DNA of 64,000 nt. It comes from Nonomuraea thailandensis. Its GTDB lineage: Bacteria > Actinomycetota > Actinomycetes > Streptosporangiales > Streptosporangiaceae. The DNA is taken from assembly GCF_024172165.1 (NCBI RefSeq), contig NZ_JAMZEB010000002.1:744001-808000 (forward strand). Direction: 5' to 3'. Numbering within the stretch: the stretch's first letter is position 1; each line of letters starts with the position of its first letter. Below are positions 6,533 to 15,793 of the stretch, in pieces. The notes beneath the pieces are model-generated. The model was given only the letters and a program-made list of their open reading frames with translations. It was not told where the DNA came from and did no database searches. The translations under genes and the position numbers were made by a program.

Positions 6533-9500
6533 TCATGTGAGGGCGGGTGTGACCCGGTCCACGTACGCGGCCAGGGCGCGCACCCGCTCGGCGTGCTGGT
6601 CGTGCCCGACGATCACCGGCGGATCGTTGTACGGCATCGCGTCCGACGACCGCCGCAGCTTGATGTACTGCCCGCACGCGTCGATCGCGTACGGCTCCAT
6701 GTCGTCCTGCAGCGCCCCGATCACCGTGATCCCGTACGTCTCCCCGATCCTCCTGAACAGCGCCACGGCCTCCCGCCGGTGCTCCTTGCCCAGGTTGCGC
6801 CCCAGCTCGTCGAGCACGAGGCACAGATGACCGCCACCGGACGACGCGATGGCCGCCGCGCACACCAGCTTGACGGCCTTCTCGTCCATGAGCGCCGTGT
6901 TGGCCCGCCGGTTGTACGGCACGAACCCCTGCCCCTCGCCCCGCCGCCACTTCGGCGTCACCCGCCACTGCCAGCGCTGCTCGGGATCGGCGGGCGCGGG
7001 CGGCACGGGGAACTCCAGGGTCGCGCCGTAACCGCCGTAGGAGGTGTCGAGCTTGTCGAACTCCTCGGCCACCCGCGCCAGCCGCGCCTTGATCGCCGCC
7101 GTCAGCGCCGCCCGGTGCACGGCCGTGGACTGGGCCGCCTCCTCGGCGCCCCTGGCCGCCGCCGCCAGGTCCCGCTGGCGCGAGACGAGCTGCGCCTCGA
7201 TCTGCCGCCGCTGGTGCCGCTCGTACTCCTCCTGCCCCCGCAGGTACGACGCCAGCGCCCCGCACACCGCCGGGAACGTCGCCTGCTCGCGCGCCGTGCT
7301 GCCCTCCCGCTCGCTCAGCAGGAACCGCAGCTCCTCCGGAATCTCCGCCTCGTCATCGGACGGGAACGTGTCGCGCAACGCCTGGTCGAGGTGGCGTTCG
7401 GCGACCCGCCACCATTCCTCGGCCGCCCGGGGCCGCTCCTCCTCGGGCAGCGCCTCCAGCCATTCGCGGGCGGTCTCGACCGTGCCGCCCCAGTCGGCGG
7501 CCAACGCGCCGAGCTTGAGCGACTCGCGCTCCGCCCCGACTCTCGTCTCCTGCTCGCGGGCCTGCGCCCGCTCGGACTCGTGCCGGTGCCTGCGGCCCTC
7601 CAGGCGTTCGATCTCCATGTCCCTGGTACGCGCGCGGAAGTCCAGCGCGCCCGCCTGCCGTTCGGCCTCGGCGACCTTCGGGGTCAGCTCCTCGATGGCC
7701 GCGTTCAGCTCGCCCAGCCTGGCGCGCCGCTCGCCGAGCTTGGCCTCGATCTCGGCCAGCCGCACTCCGGCCCTGGCCCCCTCCAGCCGCCGCTGCGCCT
7801 GCGCGACGGCCTCCTCGCCGTCGTGCACGGCCTGCGCCGCGCTCTCCTGCACGTCCTTGGCCCGGTTGAGCCGCTGCTCGGCGGCCTTGATCCGGGCCTC
7901 CCGCCCGGTCGCCACCCCGTCGAACGCCCCCACGACGCTCACCCCGGCCGCGCTGACCAGCACCGACCCCGGCAGCTCCGCCAGCGCGACGGCCGCCTCG
8001 CCGAGCTGCGCGGCGTCCACGATCACGGCATGCTCGTTCGGCCACCCACGGAGCTCACCCAACGCGAGCCCGGACCCAGCGCCGGACCCAGCGCCGGACG
8101 CGGCACCGGTCGCAGGGCCCGTCGCCGCGCCGGTCGCCGCATCGGAAGCCGCGTCGGACGCCTTGCCGTAGCGGGCCTTGAGCGCCTCGCCCAGCGCCTG
8201 CCCGCCGCCCGCGCCGGAACCGCCGTCGCCGCCCGCGCCGGCGCCGACGGCACCCGCACGCGAACGCGAGCCGGGCAGGGCGGACGGGGCCGCGTGGGCG
8301 GCGTCGCGGGCCTGCTCCGCCACGTCCAGCGCGTCCAGCAGGCCGGTGGCCCCGATCCCGGCCGCCGCGAGCGCGTTGAGCTGGGCCGCCGCCGGGCCGC
8401 CCTCGGCGTCGTCCAGCGCGGCCTGCGCCGAGGCGACCTCCTGGTCGGCCACGCCCAGGGCCTTGAGCGCCTCGTTGAGCCGCAGCCGCACCTCGCCCAG
8501 CTCCCGCTCGGCCGCGGGCACGTCCCGCCCGTCGGCGAACCGCCGGGTCTCCTCCAGACCGGGGATCAGCCCGCGCAGCTCGTCGGCGGAGTTCTCCGCC
8601 ACGGCGCGGTCGGCGTCGAGCTTGGCCGCCCGCGCCTGCATGGCCGACAGCTCCTTGCGGGCCTGGGAGACCTGCCGGTCGAGGGTGTCCTCGCGCAGCG
8701 TGGCGATCTCCGCCTTGACCATGGCGATCGCCTCGCCCGCCGCCTCGCCCGCGGCGCGGTGCCGTTCGAGGTCGGCGAGCAGCGCCTCGTCCTTGGCCGC
8801 GGCGTCGGCCAGCTTGCGCGCCTGCCGCCCGCGCCAGCACCGCAGCGCGTCGGCCAACCGGATGCGCGCCTGGTCGCGCCGGTCGAACGTGGTCAGCAGC
8901 GCCTTCGACTCCGACTCGAACTCGGCCAGCCGCTCGGCCGCCTGCGCCGCCCGCACCCGCTTGGCGTGCTCGTCGCGGCGGGCCTCGCGCTCCTGCTCCA
9001 GCTCGGCGTCCAGGCCGGTGAGCGCGGCGATGGCCTCGAAGACGCGCTCGGGGGAGATCTCGTTGAGCGGCTGGGAGAGCAGGTTGGTGGCGACCTTGCT
9101 GCGTACGGACGTGGACAGGAACGACACGCACCTGACCCTGTCGCCGTAGAGCACCTTGGTCAGGTCGCGGGCCACGACGTCGCGCCGCCCGGCCGACCTC
9201 GGCAGCGACGCCCAGATCTCGTCGGCCCGCGCCACCCGCTCGGCCTCGGACGGGGACGCCGCCAGGTGCACGCCCTCCCGCCAGCGGATCTCCAGGTGCG
9301 GCGCCTCCTGGTTGACCTTCAGCCACACGGTCAGCGCCCCGCCCGAGGTGTCGGGCACCTCGAACAGCTCCCCGCCGCTGTCATCGGCCTCCCCGAGCAC
9401 GAGCTCGGAACCGCGACCAGGGGAAGCGAGCTCGGAAGGGACAGGGCCGGAGGCGTGCTCGCCGCCCGGCGCTGGGGCCGTGGCGCGTTCGCCGTCCGGG

Positions 9501-9919
9501 GATGAGGCCGGGAGGGGGGCCGGCTCGCCGTCCGGCGCAGGGGCCGGGTCGAAGCCGTTCATGCCGGGCGGTCCGAAGACGCCCACGATGTAGCCGTGAT
9601 CGGCGCTGGCCCACTGCCGGGCCCCCGCGCCGCTGGCCAGCTCGGCGTTGAACAGCAGCTCCGACACCGCCTTGGCGCCCGAGGCGAAACGCCACTGCTC
9701 GTCACCGAGCAGCGCGGTGATGGAGGCGATGAACGAGGACTTGCCCGCGCCGTTGGAGTCCTTGGGCCCCGCGCCCGCCACCACGATGAGTGTGCCGGGG
9801 ACGGTGGGCACCGGATGGGTCGACAGCCGTGAGATGTTGACCGCCTGCATGGCGATCAGCACCCGGTCTCCGACGACGTTCTCCATCTGCGACACCTCGA
9901 ACCCCCGTAACCCTTCCAT
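6533..9919 (-). CDS. SMC/MukB-like coiled-coil ATPase (condensin/Wadjet JetC-like)
   Basis: The protein has 1128 residues. The N-terminal Walker A is KDSNGAGKSSF with Lys60; the C-terminal Walker B is LCLVLDELGRN at about 1032-1042. Between them lie long Arg/Glu/Ala-rich coiled coils (about 260-500 and 630-900). They flank a small hinge-like insert at about 500-630, which includes a GA-rich disordered stretch and then WPNEHAVIVDAAQLGEAAVA. A Pro/Glu-rich disordered loop lies near residues 120-185. This is SMC/MukB/JetC architecture, the motor of a DNA loop-extruding complex. It is the last gene of a three-gene operon; the ATG at 9919 is 16 nt after the previous stop with a weak ribosome site, so coupled translation is likely. 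A second possible start is Met12. I see no canonical LSGGQ signature. Confidence 0.78.
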   Translation of the reverse strand: MEGLRGFEVSQMENVVGDRVLIAMQAVNISRLSTHPVPTVPGTLIVVAGAGPKDSNGAGKSSFIASITALLGDEQWRFASGAKAVSELLFNAELASGAGARQWASADHGYIVGVFGPPGMNGFDPAPAPDGEPAPLPASSPDGERATAPAPGGEHASGPVPSELASPGRGSELVLGEADDSGGELFEVPDTSGGALTVWLKVNQEAPHLEIRWREGVHLAASPSEAERVARADEIWASLPRSAGRRDVVARDLTKVLYGDRVRCVSFLSTSVRSKVATNLLSQPLNEISPERVFEAIAALTGLDAELEQEREARRDEHAKRVRAAQAAERLAEFESESKALLTTFDRRDQARIRLADALRCWRGRQARKLADAAAKDEALLADLERHRAAGEAAGEAIAMVKAEIATLREDTLDRQVSQARKELSAMQARAAKLDADRAVAENSADELRGLIPGLEETRRFADGRDVPAAERELGEVRLRLNEALKALGVADQEVASAQAALDDAEGGPAAAQLNALAAAGIGATGLLDALDVAEQARDAAHAAPSALPGSRSRAGAVGAGAGGDGGSGAGGGQALGEALKARYGKASDAASDAATGAATGPATGAASGAGSGAGSGLALGELRGWPNEHAVIVDAAQLGEAAVALAELPGSVLVSAAGVSVVGAFDGVATGREARIKAAEQRLNRAKDVQESAAQAVHDGEEAVAQAQRRLEGARAGVRLAEIEAKLGERRARLGELNAAIEELTPKVAEAERQAGALDFRARTRDMEIERLEGRRHRHESERAQAREQETRVGAERESLKLGALAADWGGTVETAREWLEALPEEERPRAAEEWWRVAERHLDQALRDTFPSDDEAEIPEELRFLLSEREGSTAREQATFPAVCGALASYLRGQEEYERHQRRQIEAQLVSRQRDLAAAARGAEEAAQSTAVHRAALTAAIKARLARVAEEFDKLDTSYGGYGATLEFPVPPAPADPEQRWQWRVTPKWRRGEGQGFVPYNRRANTALMDEKAVKLVCAAAIASSGGGHLCLVLDELGRNLGKEHRREAVALFRRIGETYGITVIGALQDDMEPYAIDACGQYIKLRRSSDAMPYNDPPVIVGHDQHAERVRALAAYVDRVTPALT

Positions 9920-9935
9920 CCATCAGAAAACGCTC

Positions 9936-11270
9936 TTACCTGGCGGATCTACGCGCCAGCACGGCCGTCGCGAGCGGGGTGTTCGGCCCGGCCGCCAGGA
10001 TCAGCTCCTCCTGCAACCGCCGCCGCGCCGCCGCGGTGAGCCGGTGGAACTGCGGCCCCGGCACGTAACCGCCCGCCTCCTCGCCCGCCTTCACCTGGCC
10101 GAGCAGCCCCGCGTGCCGCAACGTCCGCAGCGCCGACTCCAGCTCGCCGATCGGGAGCTGGGTGTGGCGGCGCAGTTCCTCGACCGGCGTCGGGTGCGGC
10201 GACGACCACGAGTCCTCCGGCAGCAGCCCCTCGGCTCGCGGGATGGCCACGGAGTGCACCAGCACGAGCGTCAGCACCGCCCGCTCGCTCACTCCGAGCG
10301 GCCCGTGCGCCGTCTCGGGCGTGCCGGCGACACCGAGGGCGCCGATGGCGGCGGCCGCGCCGTCGTCGTAGCCGGAGATCCAGCGGTCGCGGTGCTGGAT
10401 GAGCGTACGGCCGCGCCTGGCCAGCATCTCGCCCAGCGTGTGGCGCAGCGCCGGGTCGCGCAGGGCGGCGAAGCGCACCTCCTGCACCGGCTCGGCGGCG
10501 TGCTCGACCACCATGAACGCCGCCACCAGCTCGGCCCGCCGCCGCTCGTCGTAGCCGCCCAGCAGGTCGTCGAACTCGGCCACCCCGCCTTCCACCCGCC
10601 CGGCCCCCGCGACGACGTCCGCGGACATGACGGCCTCAGCCCCTGCAGCGGCCTCAGCCCCGGCGACGGCCTCCGCGGCCGTGACGGCCTCAGCCCGCGC
10701 GGCGACCTCACCCCGCGCGGCGGCGACGATGTCGGCGTCGCCCACCACGGTCAGCTCGGGCCGCTCGGGCTCGGGCAGCCGCCGCACCAGTTCCTGGAGC
10801 TGCGCGTGCGCCTCCACCGGCCACAGCGCGCACCTCGGCCCGAGCAGCACCACCCCGTCGTCCATCACGACCCAGGCCGAGTCGTGCAGCCGCCGCAGGG
10901 CGCCCCGCGCCCAGTTGCGCATCAGGTCGTCGGTGCGCCCGATCAGCTCCCGGTAGGTGTCGAGCACCAGCTCCACCGGCGCGGGATCGCCCGGCCACGG
11001 ATCCACGGACAGATCGGTCCAGCAGCACTTGAGCACCGCGGCCAGCACCCGCCGCGTCTCGCCGGACCGCTCCACGGGCACGGGCGCCACCTGGTGCTCG
11101 TCCAGCAGCGACGGCGTCACCCCGTCGGGCCACACGGGCAGGGCGTCGCCGGTGGAGTCGGGCCTGGTCAGCCGGATCATGCCGGGGGCGGCGAGCACCC
11201 CGGCGCCCAGCCGGGCCGGCCCGTGGGCCCGCACCAGCGCATGGGAGACGGCCGCTTGTCGCTGATCCAT
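9936..11270 (-). CDS. Winged-helix MukE/JetB-like subunit of an SMC-like complex
   Basis: This 444-residue protein has no enzyme motifs. The C-terminal third reads as winged-helix modules: SERAVLTLVLVHSVAIP, then PVEELRRHTQLPIGELESAL and LRHAGLLGQVKAGEEAGGY. That is the kind of domain found in MukE, MksE and JetB. A middle Ala/Glu/Val repeat (AEAVAGAEAAAGAEAV) looks like a disordered linker. Its ATG shares one base with the TGA of the upstream kleisin-like gene (TGATG), showing tight coupling. The partner role is inferred mainly from operon position. It is larger than MukE (about 230 residues), so it may combine two parts. Confidence 0.55.
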   Translation of the reverse strand: MDQRQAAVSHALVRAHGPARLGAGVLAAPGMIRLTRPDSTGDALPVWPDGVTPSLLDEHQVAPVPVERSGETRRVLAAVLKCCWTDLSVDPWPGDPAPVELVLDTYRELIGRTDDLMRNWARGALRRLHDSAWVVMDDGVVLLGPRCALWPVEAHAQLQELVRRLPEPERPELTVVGDADIVAAARGEVAARAEAVTAAEAVAGAEAAAGAEAVMSADVVAGAGRVEGGVAEFDDLLGGYDERRRAELVAAFMVVEHAAEPVQEVRFAALRDPALRHTLGEMLARRGRTLIQHRDRWISGYDDGAAAAIGALGVAGTPETAHGPLGVSERAVLTLVLVHSVAIPRAEGLLPEDSWSSPHPTPVEELRRHTQLPIGELESALRTLRHAGLLGQVKAGEEAGGYVPGPQFHRLTAAARRRLQEELILAAGPNTPLATAVLARRSAR

Positions 11271-12469
11271 CAGACGCGCTCCAGGTAACCGTGGGAGAGC
11301 CAGGCGGGCTCGCGATCGGGATCGACGGTGAGCCCGTCGGACCAGGTGAGCCGGTAGGGCAGCTCGGGCCGCAGGTCCACGGTGGTCAGGTCGGCCAGCA
11401 CGCGCCGGGCGGCGACCCAGTCGGAGGAGCCCAGCACGTCGGACAGCGCCACCCGTGAGGCCTCTCCCAGCAACGACTCGGCCATCTGGGCGAGCCGTTC
11501 GAGCGCGGCGCCGGGCGAGGTGTCGAGCGAGGACTCGGGCCCGGGGTCGGGCAGCGTGGAGCGCGGGGGAGTGGGCTGGGCGGGGACCGGCCGCGGCGCC
11601 TCGTCGACCGCCCGAGCGATGGCGGCGGGATCGTGCCAGGGCGCGGGCGCGTCGAAGAGGAACCCGTCGAGCACGGCCGCCAGCCGCTCTCTCGACGCCG
11701 TCTGCGCGAACGTGCGCCACGTCTCGGTCGGCAGCAGCGTCAGGTTGCGCGTCGTGCCCGCCGAGTCGGCCAGGCGGCCCGCCGCGCGGCGCGAGGCGTC
11801 GCTGTAGGCGTAGATGGCGGCGCGCAGGTCGGTGCAGACCCGGTCGAGCTCCGGCCAGCGGGTCAGGATCGTGCCGTGCAGGCCCTGCGCCCGCCGCGCG
11901 ATCTCCTCGGTGCCCCACAGCTTGGGCGCCTGCTCGCGCAGCTCCTCGATGGTGCCGGTGGTGAGCGTGATCAGCTCCAGCGCCCACAGCCGGAACGCCC
12001 GCGCCAGGTTGAGCGCGCTCTGCCTGGCCTCCTCCATCGTGGTGCGCGGGTCGGCGACATTGAGGTCTTCGAGCGCCAGCAGCCGGTGCATCTCGGACTG
12101 GCCGCCGTCGTCCATCATCCGCCTGATGAACATCAGCCCCACCACGCTGGTGAAGGAGGCGCGGTAGCGGAGCTGGTTGGGCTTGGGGAAGATTTCGCGG
12201 ATGGCGCCGAGCCCCCTGAGCACGCGCAGCCGGTTGTCGAACTGGTCGGTGGGGTAGGCGCGGCAGGCGAAGCGCATCTGCTCGTGCGTCAGCCACTCCT
12301 CGCCCGCCTCCGCGAACGCCGCGAACAGCGTCTCGGCGATGTCGACCAGGGCCGGATCGTCGACCACCGCCCCGCTGTCGCGGGCCAGCGCGGCGAACAT
12401 GCGGCGGTAGGTCGACAGGACCGCCTCGTCGGTGAGGACGGAGTCGAGGGTCAGGGGCTGTTCGGACAC
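11270..12469 (-). CDS. Kleisin-like (MukF/JetA-like) protein, first gene of the SMC-like operon
   Basis: The protein has 399 residues. The N-terminal 100 residues are predicted winged-helix (EEWLTHEQMRFACRAYPTDQ, RLRVLRGLGAIREI), followed by a helical bundle (residues about 100-240) and a Pro-rich linker. The last 80 residues are a small domain ending LTVDPDREPAWLSHGYLERV. This N-winged-helix, middle-helical, C-small-domain order matches MukF/JetA kleisins, which bridge the SMC heads. The start is GTG at 12469; the nearest ribosome-site-like sequence is weak. The gene is divergent from the FN3 gene at 12637, and the 167-bp gap must hold both promoters. Family assignment is by architecture and context, not by a diagnostic motif. 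Confidence 0.55.
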   Translation of the reverse strand: MSEQPLTLDSVLTDEAVLSTYRRMFAALARDSGAVVDDPALVDIAETLFAAFAEAGEEWLTHEQMRFACRAYPTDQFDNRLRVLRGLGAIREIFPKPNQLRYRASFTSVVGLMFIRRMMDDGGQSEMHRLLALEDLNVADPRTTMEEARQSALNLARAFRLWALELITLTTGTIEELREQAPKLWGTEEIARRAQGLHGTILTRWPELDRVCTDLRAAIYAYSDASRRAAGRLADSAGTTRNLTLLPTETWRTFAQTASRERLAAVLDGFLFDAPAPWHDPAAIARAVDEAPRPVPAQPTPPRSTLPDPGPESSLDTSPGAALERLAQMAESLLGEASRVALSDVLGSSDWVAARRVLADLTTVDLRPELPYRLTWSDGLTVDPDREPAWLSHGYLERV

Positions 12470-12636
12470 GGGCTCTAAGGTACGGCTTCACACCGACACT
12501 CTTGGCACTCGCGCACCGGCGCTCCCATGGCTACCAGCCAGTACATACCCGGGAGAGACGTCCGAGCGCTAGGGTGATCCCCGTTATTCCGGGGCGAAAC
12601 GCTCCCTAGTCGTACAAACCGGGGTGGGGGCGCAAG

Positions 12637-14757
12637 GTGGGGGTGCTTCGCGGCGATCGCGCCACGGCGGTGATCGCCGGAGCGGCGGCCGTGATCCTGG
12701 TCGCCGCGGCGGCGTGGTTCGGCGTGGGCGTCTCCAGCGCCAACCCCAAGCTGGCCGACGTCGGCGCGTGGTTGTGGACCGCGGCGCGCGGCAGGATCGT
12801 GCACGTCAACGGCCTGTCCGGCGAGGTGGACGGCTACCTCGACGACAAGGCGGGCCGCCGGCTCCGCGTCGTCCAGGACGGCGGCAACGTCCTGCTCGTG
12901 GACGACCGCACCGGGTACGTCAGCCGCGTCGAGCCCAGCCAGCTCACCGTCACCGAGACCCGCGACCTCGGCGCCGCCGGGACGCAGCTCGCCATGTCGG
13001 GGAGCACCGCGTACGCCGTGGACCCGGCCGCGGGCAAGGTCCAGCAGATCGACCCCGTCACGCTGGGCACCGTCGGCGCCGCGCTGACCCTGCCGGGCCC
13101 GCTGGGCGCGGCCCGCGTCGACGGCGGGGGCCGCCTGTGGGTGCCCGTGACGGCGCGGGGCCAGGTCGTCCCGGTCTCGAACGGCACCGCGGCGAGCCCG
13201 ATCAAGGTGGGCGAGCCCGGCGAGGAGCTGTCGGTCACCATCGCCGGCGGCCTGCCCGTCGTGGTCAACACCAGGGCCGCCACCGCCACGATCATCGGCT
13301 CCGACGGCGGCGTCGGCGAGATCACCCTGCCCAAGGGGGTGGCCCAGGCCGCCAGGGGCGGCGCGCTCACCCCCGCCGCCACCGAGGGGGCGCTGGTGCC
13401 GATCCTGGCGCCCGGCGGCTCGGGGCTGCTCGTCGTGATCGACACGGGCTCCAACTCCGTGCTCAGCACCAAGCTCGCCACCCGCGACCCGGCCGGCCTG
13501 GGGGTGCCGCAGGTGCTCGGCAGCAAGGTGTACGTGCCGGACCAGGGCAGCGGCGCGCTGATCGTCTGGGACAGCGCGGCGGGCGGCCGCCCGACCACGC
13601 TCCAGGTGGCGCAGGAGCCGGGCCCGGTGGACGTGTTCGTCAAGGACGGCCTGCTCTGGGCCAACGACGAGAACGGCGACAAGGCCGTCGTCATCGACCC
13701 CGAGGGCCGCAAGCACGACGTCGACAAGGGCGACTCCGACGTGCCGGGGCCGTCCAGCACCCCCAAGCCCAGGCCGACGCCGAGCACCGAGCCCACCCGC
13801 CCCGACTCCCCGCCCGAGCAGGAGCCCGAGCAGCAGCCCGACCCGGACCCGGTCAGGACCACCGACCGGCCCGGCCCCACCTCCACCCGCACGCGGGAGA
13901 CCCCCAGCAGGAGCCCCAGCGCGACGCCGTCGGCGAGCGCGCCCTCCGCGCCCGGCGCCGTGACCGCCAGGTCGGGCCCCGGCAAGGTGACGGTCACCTT
14001 CAGCGCGTCCACCGGCGGCGAGGTCGAGCGGTACACGCTGAGAACCTCCGGCGGCGGCAGGTCCACACCGCAGTCGGTGGACGCGGACGGGCCGTTCCAG
14101 TTCGAGTTCACGGGCGGCGACTGCGCGAACGAGTACACCTTCACCGTGGTCGCCCACTGGCCGGGCGGCGAGGTCGAGTCCGAGCCCAGCGCCGGGGTGC
14201 GGCCGTGCGTGGCGCCCGGCTCGCCCACCGCCTTCGCGGCCAAGGCGAAGAACCGGGGCGCCGAGCTGACCTGGACCGTCCCCGAGGGCGCCGACGACGC
14301 CACCACGTACGAGCTGACCGGCGCCGCCACCGGCAGCGGCATCAAGGGCACGTCGTTCACCGCGACCGGGCTGGCGAACAACCAGAAGCACACCTTCAAG
14401 CTCAAGGCCAGGAACGCCGCAGGGGAGAGCCCCGACGTGGCCACGGCCGAGGTGGACCTGGCCTACCCGCGCCAGCAGTACAAGAACGCCAGCAACGACG
14501 ACACCAACACCCTGATCCGCCCCGGCCCGTCGACCGGCGGCACGGCCGCCGGCACGATCCCGAAGGGCCAGTACATCACCCTGACCGTGATCTGCCAGGT
14601 CAAGGGCGCCTCGTACACCGACTCCTCGACCGGCAGGACCAGCGACGTGTGGAACCGGATCGAGAGCCAGTACGGCAACGGCTACCTGAACGACACCCTG
14701 GTGGCGACTCCGGACGGCGGTTTCCCTGAGGGGCCGCTCTTCGAGTGCACCGACTGA
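12637..14757 (+). CDS. Membrane-anchored FN3-domain protein with beta-propeller-like region
   Basis: The protein has 706 residues. One N-terminal membrane segment (AVIAGAAAVILVAAAAWFGVGV) anchors it, probably with the rest outside. Residues about 45-365 contain repeated VxxxD/G blade-like segments suggesting a propeller. Residues about 370-440 are a Pro/Thr/Ser linker. Two fibronectin type III domains follow (about 445-530 and 535-612), then a C-terminal SH3-like domain (NTLIRPGPSTGGTAAGTIPKG). It heads a tight operon with MoxR, DUF58 and TgpA-like genes, an arrangement recurrent in actinobacteria and linked to the cell envelope. The GTG at 12637 follows GCAAGGTGG. The exact role is unknown. 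Confidence 0.75.
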   Translation: MGVLRGDRATAVIAGAAAVILVAAAAWFGVGVSSANPKLADVGAWLWTAARGRIVHVNGLSGEVDGYLDDKAGRRLRVVQDGGNVLLVDDRTGYVSRVEPSQLTVTETRDLGAAGTQLAMSGSTAYAVDPAAGKVQQIDPVTLGTVGAALTLPGPLGAARVDGGGRLWVPVTARGQVVPVSNGTAASPIKVGEPGEELSVTIAGGLPVVVNTRAATATIIGSDGGVGEITLPKGVAQAARGGALTPAATEGALVPILAPGGSGLLVVIDTGSNSVLSTKLATRDPAGLGVPQVLGSKVYVPDQGSGALIVWDSAAGGRPTTLQVAQEPGPVDVFVKDGLLWANDENGDKAVVIDPEGRKHDVDKGDSDVPGPSSTPKPRPTPSTEPTRPDSPPEQEPEQQPDPDPVRTTDRPGPTSTRTRETPSRSPSATPSASAPSAPGAVTARSGPGKVTVTFSASTGGEVERYTLRTSGGGRSTPQSVDADGPFQFEFTGGDCANEYTFTVVAHWPGGEVESEPSAGVRPCVAPGSPTAFAAKAKNRGAELTWTVPEGADDATTYELTGAATGSGIKGTSFTATGLANNQKHTFKLKARNAAGESPDVATAEVDLAYPRQQYKNASNDDTNTLIRPGPSTGGTAAGTIPKGQYITLTVICQVKGASYTDSSTGRTSDVWNRIESQYGNGYLNDTLVATPDGGFPEGPLFECTD

Positions 14758-14770
14758 GAAGGGGACTCAG

Positions 14771-15793
14771 TTGACCCAGTACAACTACCAGGACCAGTTC
14801 CAGCAGCCGCCGCCGGCGTACGAGCAGCACCAGCAACCGCAGCAGCAGCTCGCCGGCCAGTTCGCGCAGCGCTTCCAGCTCCTGGCCGCCAACATCGAGC
14901 GCATCATCCGCGGCAAGCACGAGGCCATCGAGCTGGCCCTGATCTGCCTGTTCGCCGAGGGGCACCTGCTCGTCGAGGACGTCCCGGGCACCGGCAAGAC
15001 CACGCTCGCGCGCTCCCTGGCCGCCAGCGTGGACGCCGAGTGGCGGCGCATCCAGTTCACGCCCGACCTGCTGCCCAGCGACATCACCGGCGTGTCGATC
15101 TTCAACCAGGCGCACCAGAGGTTCGAGTTCCACCAGGGGCCGGTCTTCGCCAACATCGTGCTGGCCGACGAGATCAACCGCGCCTCCCCGAAGACGCAGG
15201 CGGCGCTGCTGGAGGTGATGGAGGAGCGCCGGGTCACGGTGGACGCCGAGCCGCATCCGGTGCCCCGGCCGTTCCTCGTCGTGGCCACGCAGAACCCGGT
15301 GGACATGGACGGCACGTACCCGCTGCCCGAGGCGCAGCTCGACCGGTTCCTGATGAAGATCTCCGTCGGGTACCCGGACCACGCGTCGGAGGTCGAGGTG
15401 CTCAAGGGCATGCCGACGGGGCCGCAGGTCGAGCGGCTGCCGGTGGTGGCCAGGTCCTCCGACGTGGCCGGCATGATCGACTTCGCCTCGCGCATCCACG
15501 TGGCCGACCCGGTCTACGACTACATCGTGGCGCTGTGCGGCGCCACCCGCACGAGCCCGCACCTGCGGCTCGGCGCCAGCCCCCGGGGGAGCCTCGCGCT
15601 GCTGCGCGCCGCCCGCGTCAAGGCCGCCGCGGCCGGTCGGCACTACGTGGTGCCCGAGGACGTGAAGGCGCTGGCCGTGCCGGTGCTGGCGCACCGCCTG
15701 ATCCTCACGCCGGAGGCCGAGCTGCGCGAGGTCACCGAGGCCGCCGCGCTCGGCGAGATCCTCGCCGGGATGCCGGTGCCGCAGGCGGCGTAG
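14771..15793 (+). CDS. MoxR-family AAA+ ATPase
   Basis: This 340-residue AAA+ protein has Walker A EDVPGTGKTTLARSLA and Walker B NIVLADEINRASPKTQAALLE followed by MEERRVTVD, the MoxR signature. The first 35 residues are a Gln/Pro-rich tail absent from typical MoxR. MoxR proteins act as chaperone-like ATPases for partner proteins, often DUF58/VWA proteins, and a DUF58 gene follows directly. The start is TTG at 14771, preceded by GAAGGGGA at good spacing. It lies 13 nt after the FN3 gene stop. Confidence 0.92.
   Translation: MTQYNYQDQFQQPPPAYEQHQQPQQQLAGQFAQRFQLLAANIERIIRGKHEAIELALICLFAEGHLLVEDVPGTGKTTLARSLAASVDAEWRRIQFTPDLLPSDITGVSIFNQAHQRFEFHQGPVFANIVLADEINRASPKTQAALLEVMEERRVTVDAEPHPVPRPFLVVATQNPVDMDGTYPLPEAQLDRFLMKISVGYPDHASEVEVLKGMPTGPQVERLPVVARSSDVAGMIDFASRIHVADPVYDYIVALCGATRTSPHLRLGASPRGSLALLRAARVKAAAAGRHYVVPEDVKALAVPVLAHRLILTPEAELREVTEAAALGEILAGMPVPQAA

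Noticed and set aside
6068..9505. Long plus-strand frame across the citrate synthase end and the SMC-like gene
   Set aside because: It shows no recognisable motifs and lies opposite a gene with Walker A and B motifs.
6292..12636. A JetD-like nuclease or topoisomerase-type gene for the SMC-like operon
   Set aside because: None is present: the operon is flanked by a citrate synthase and an FN3 gene on the opposite strand.
12475..14391. Long minus-strand open frame opposite the FN3 gene
   Set aside because: The product is Arg/Gly/Ala/His-rich with no family features, and the plus strand encodes clear FN3 domains in an operon.
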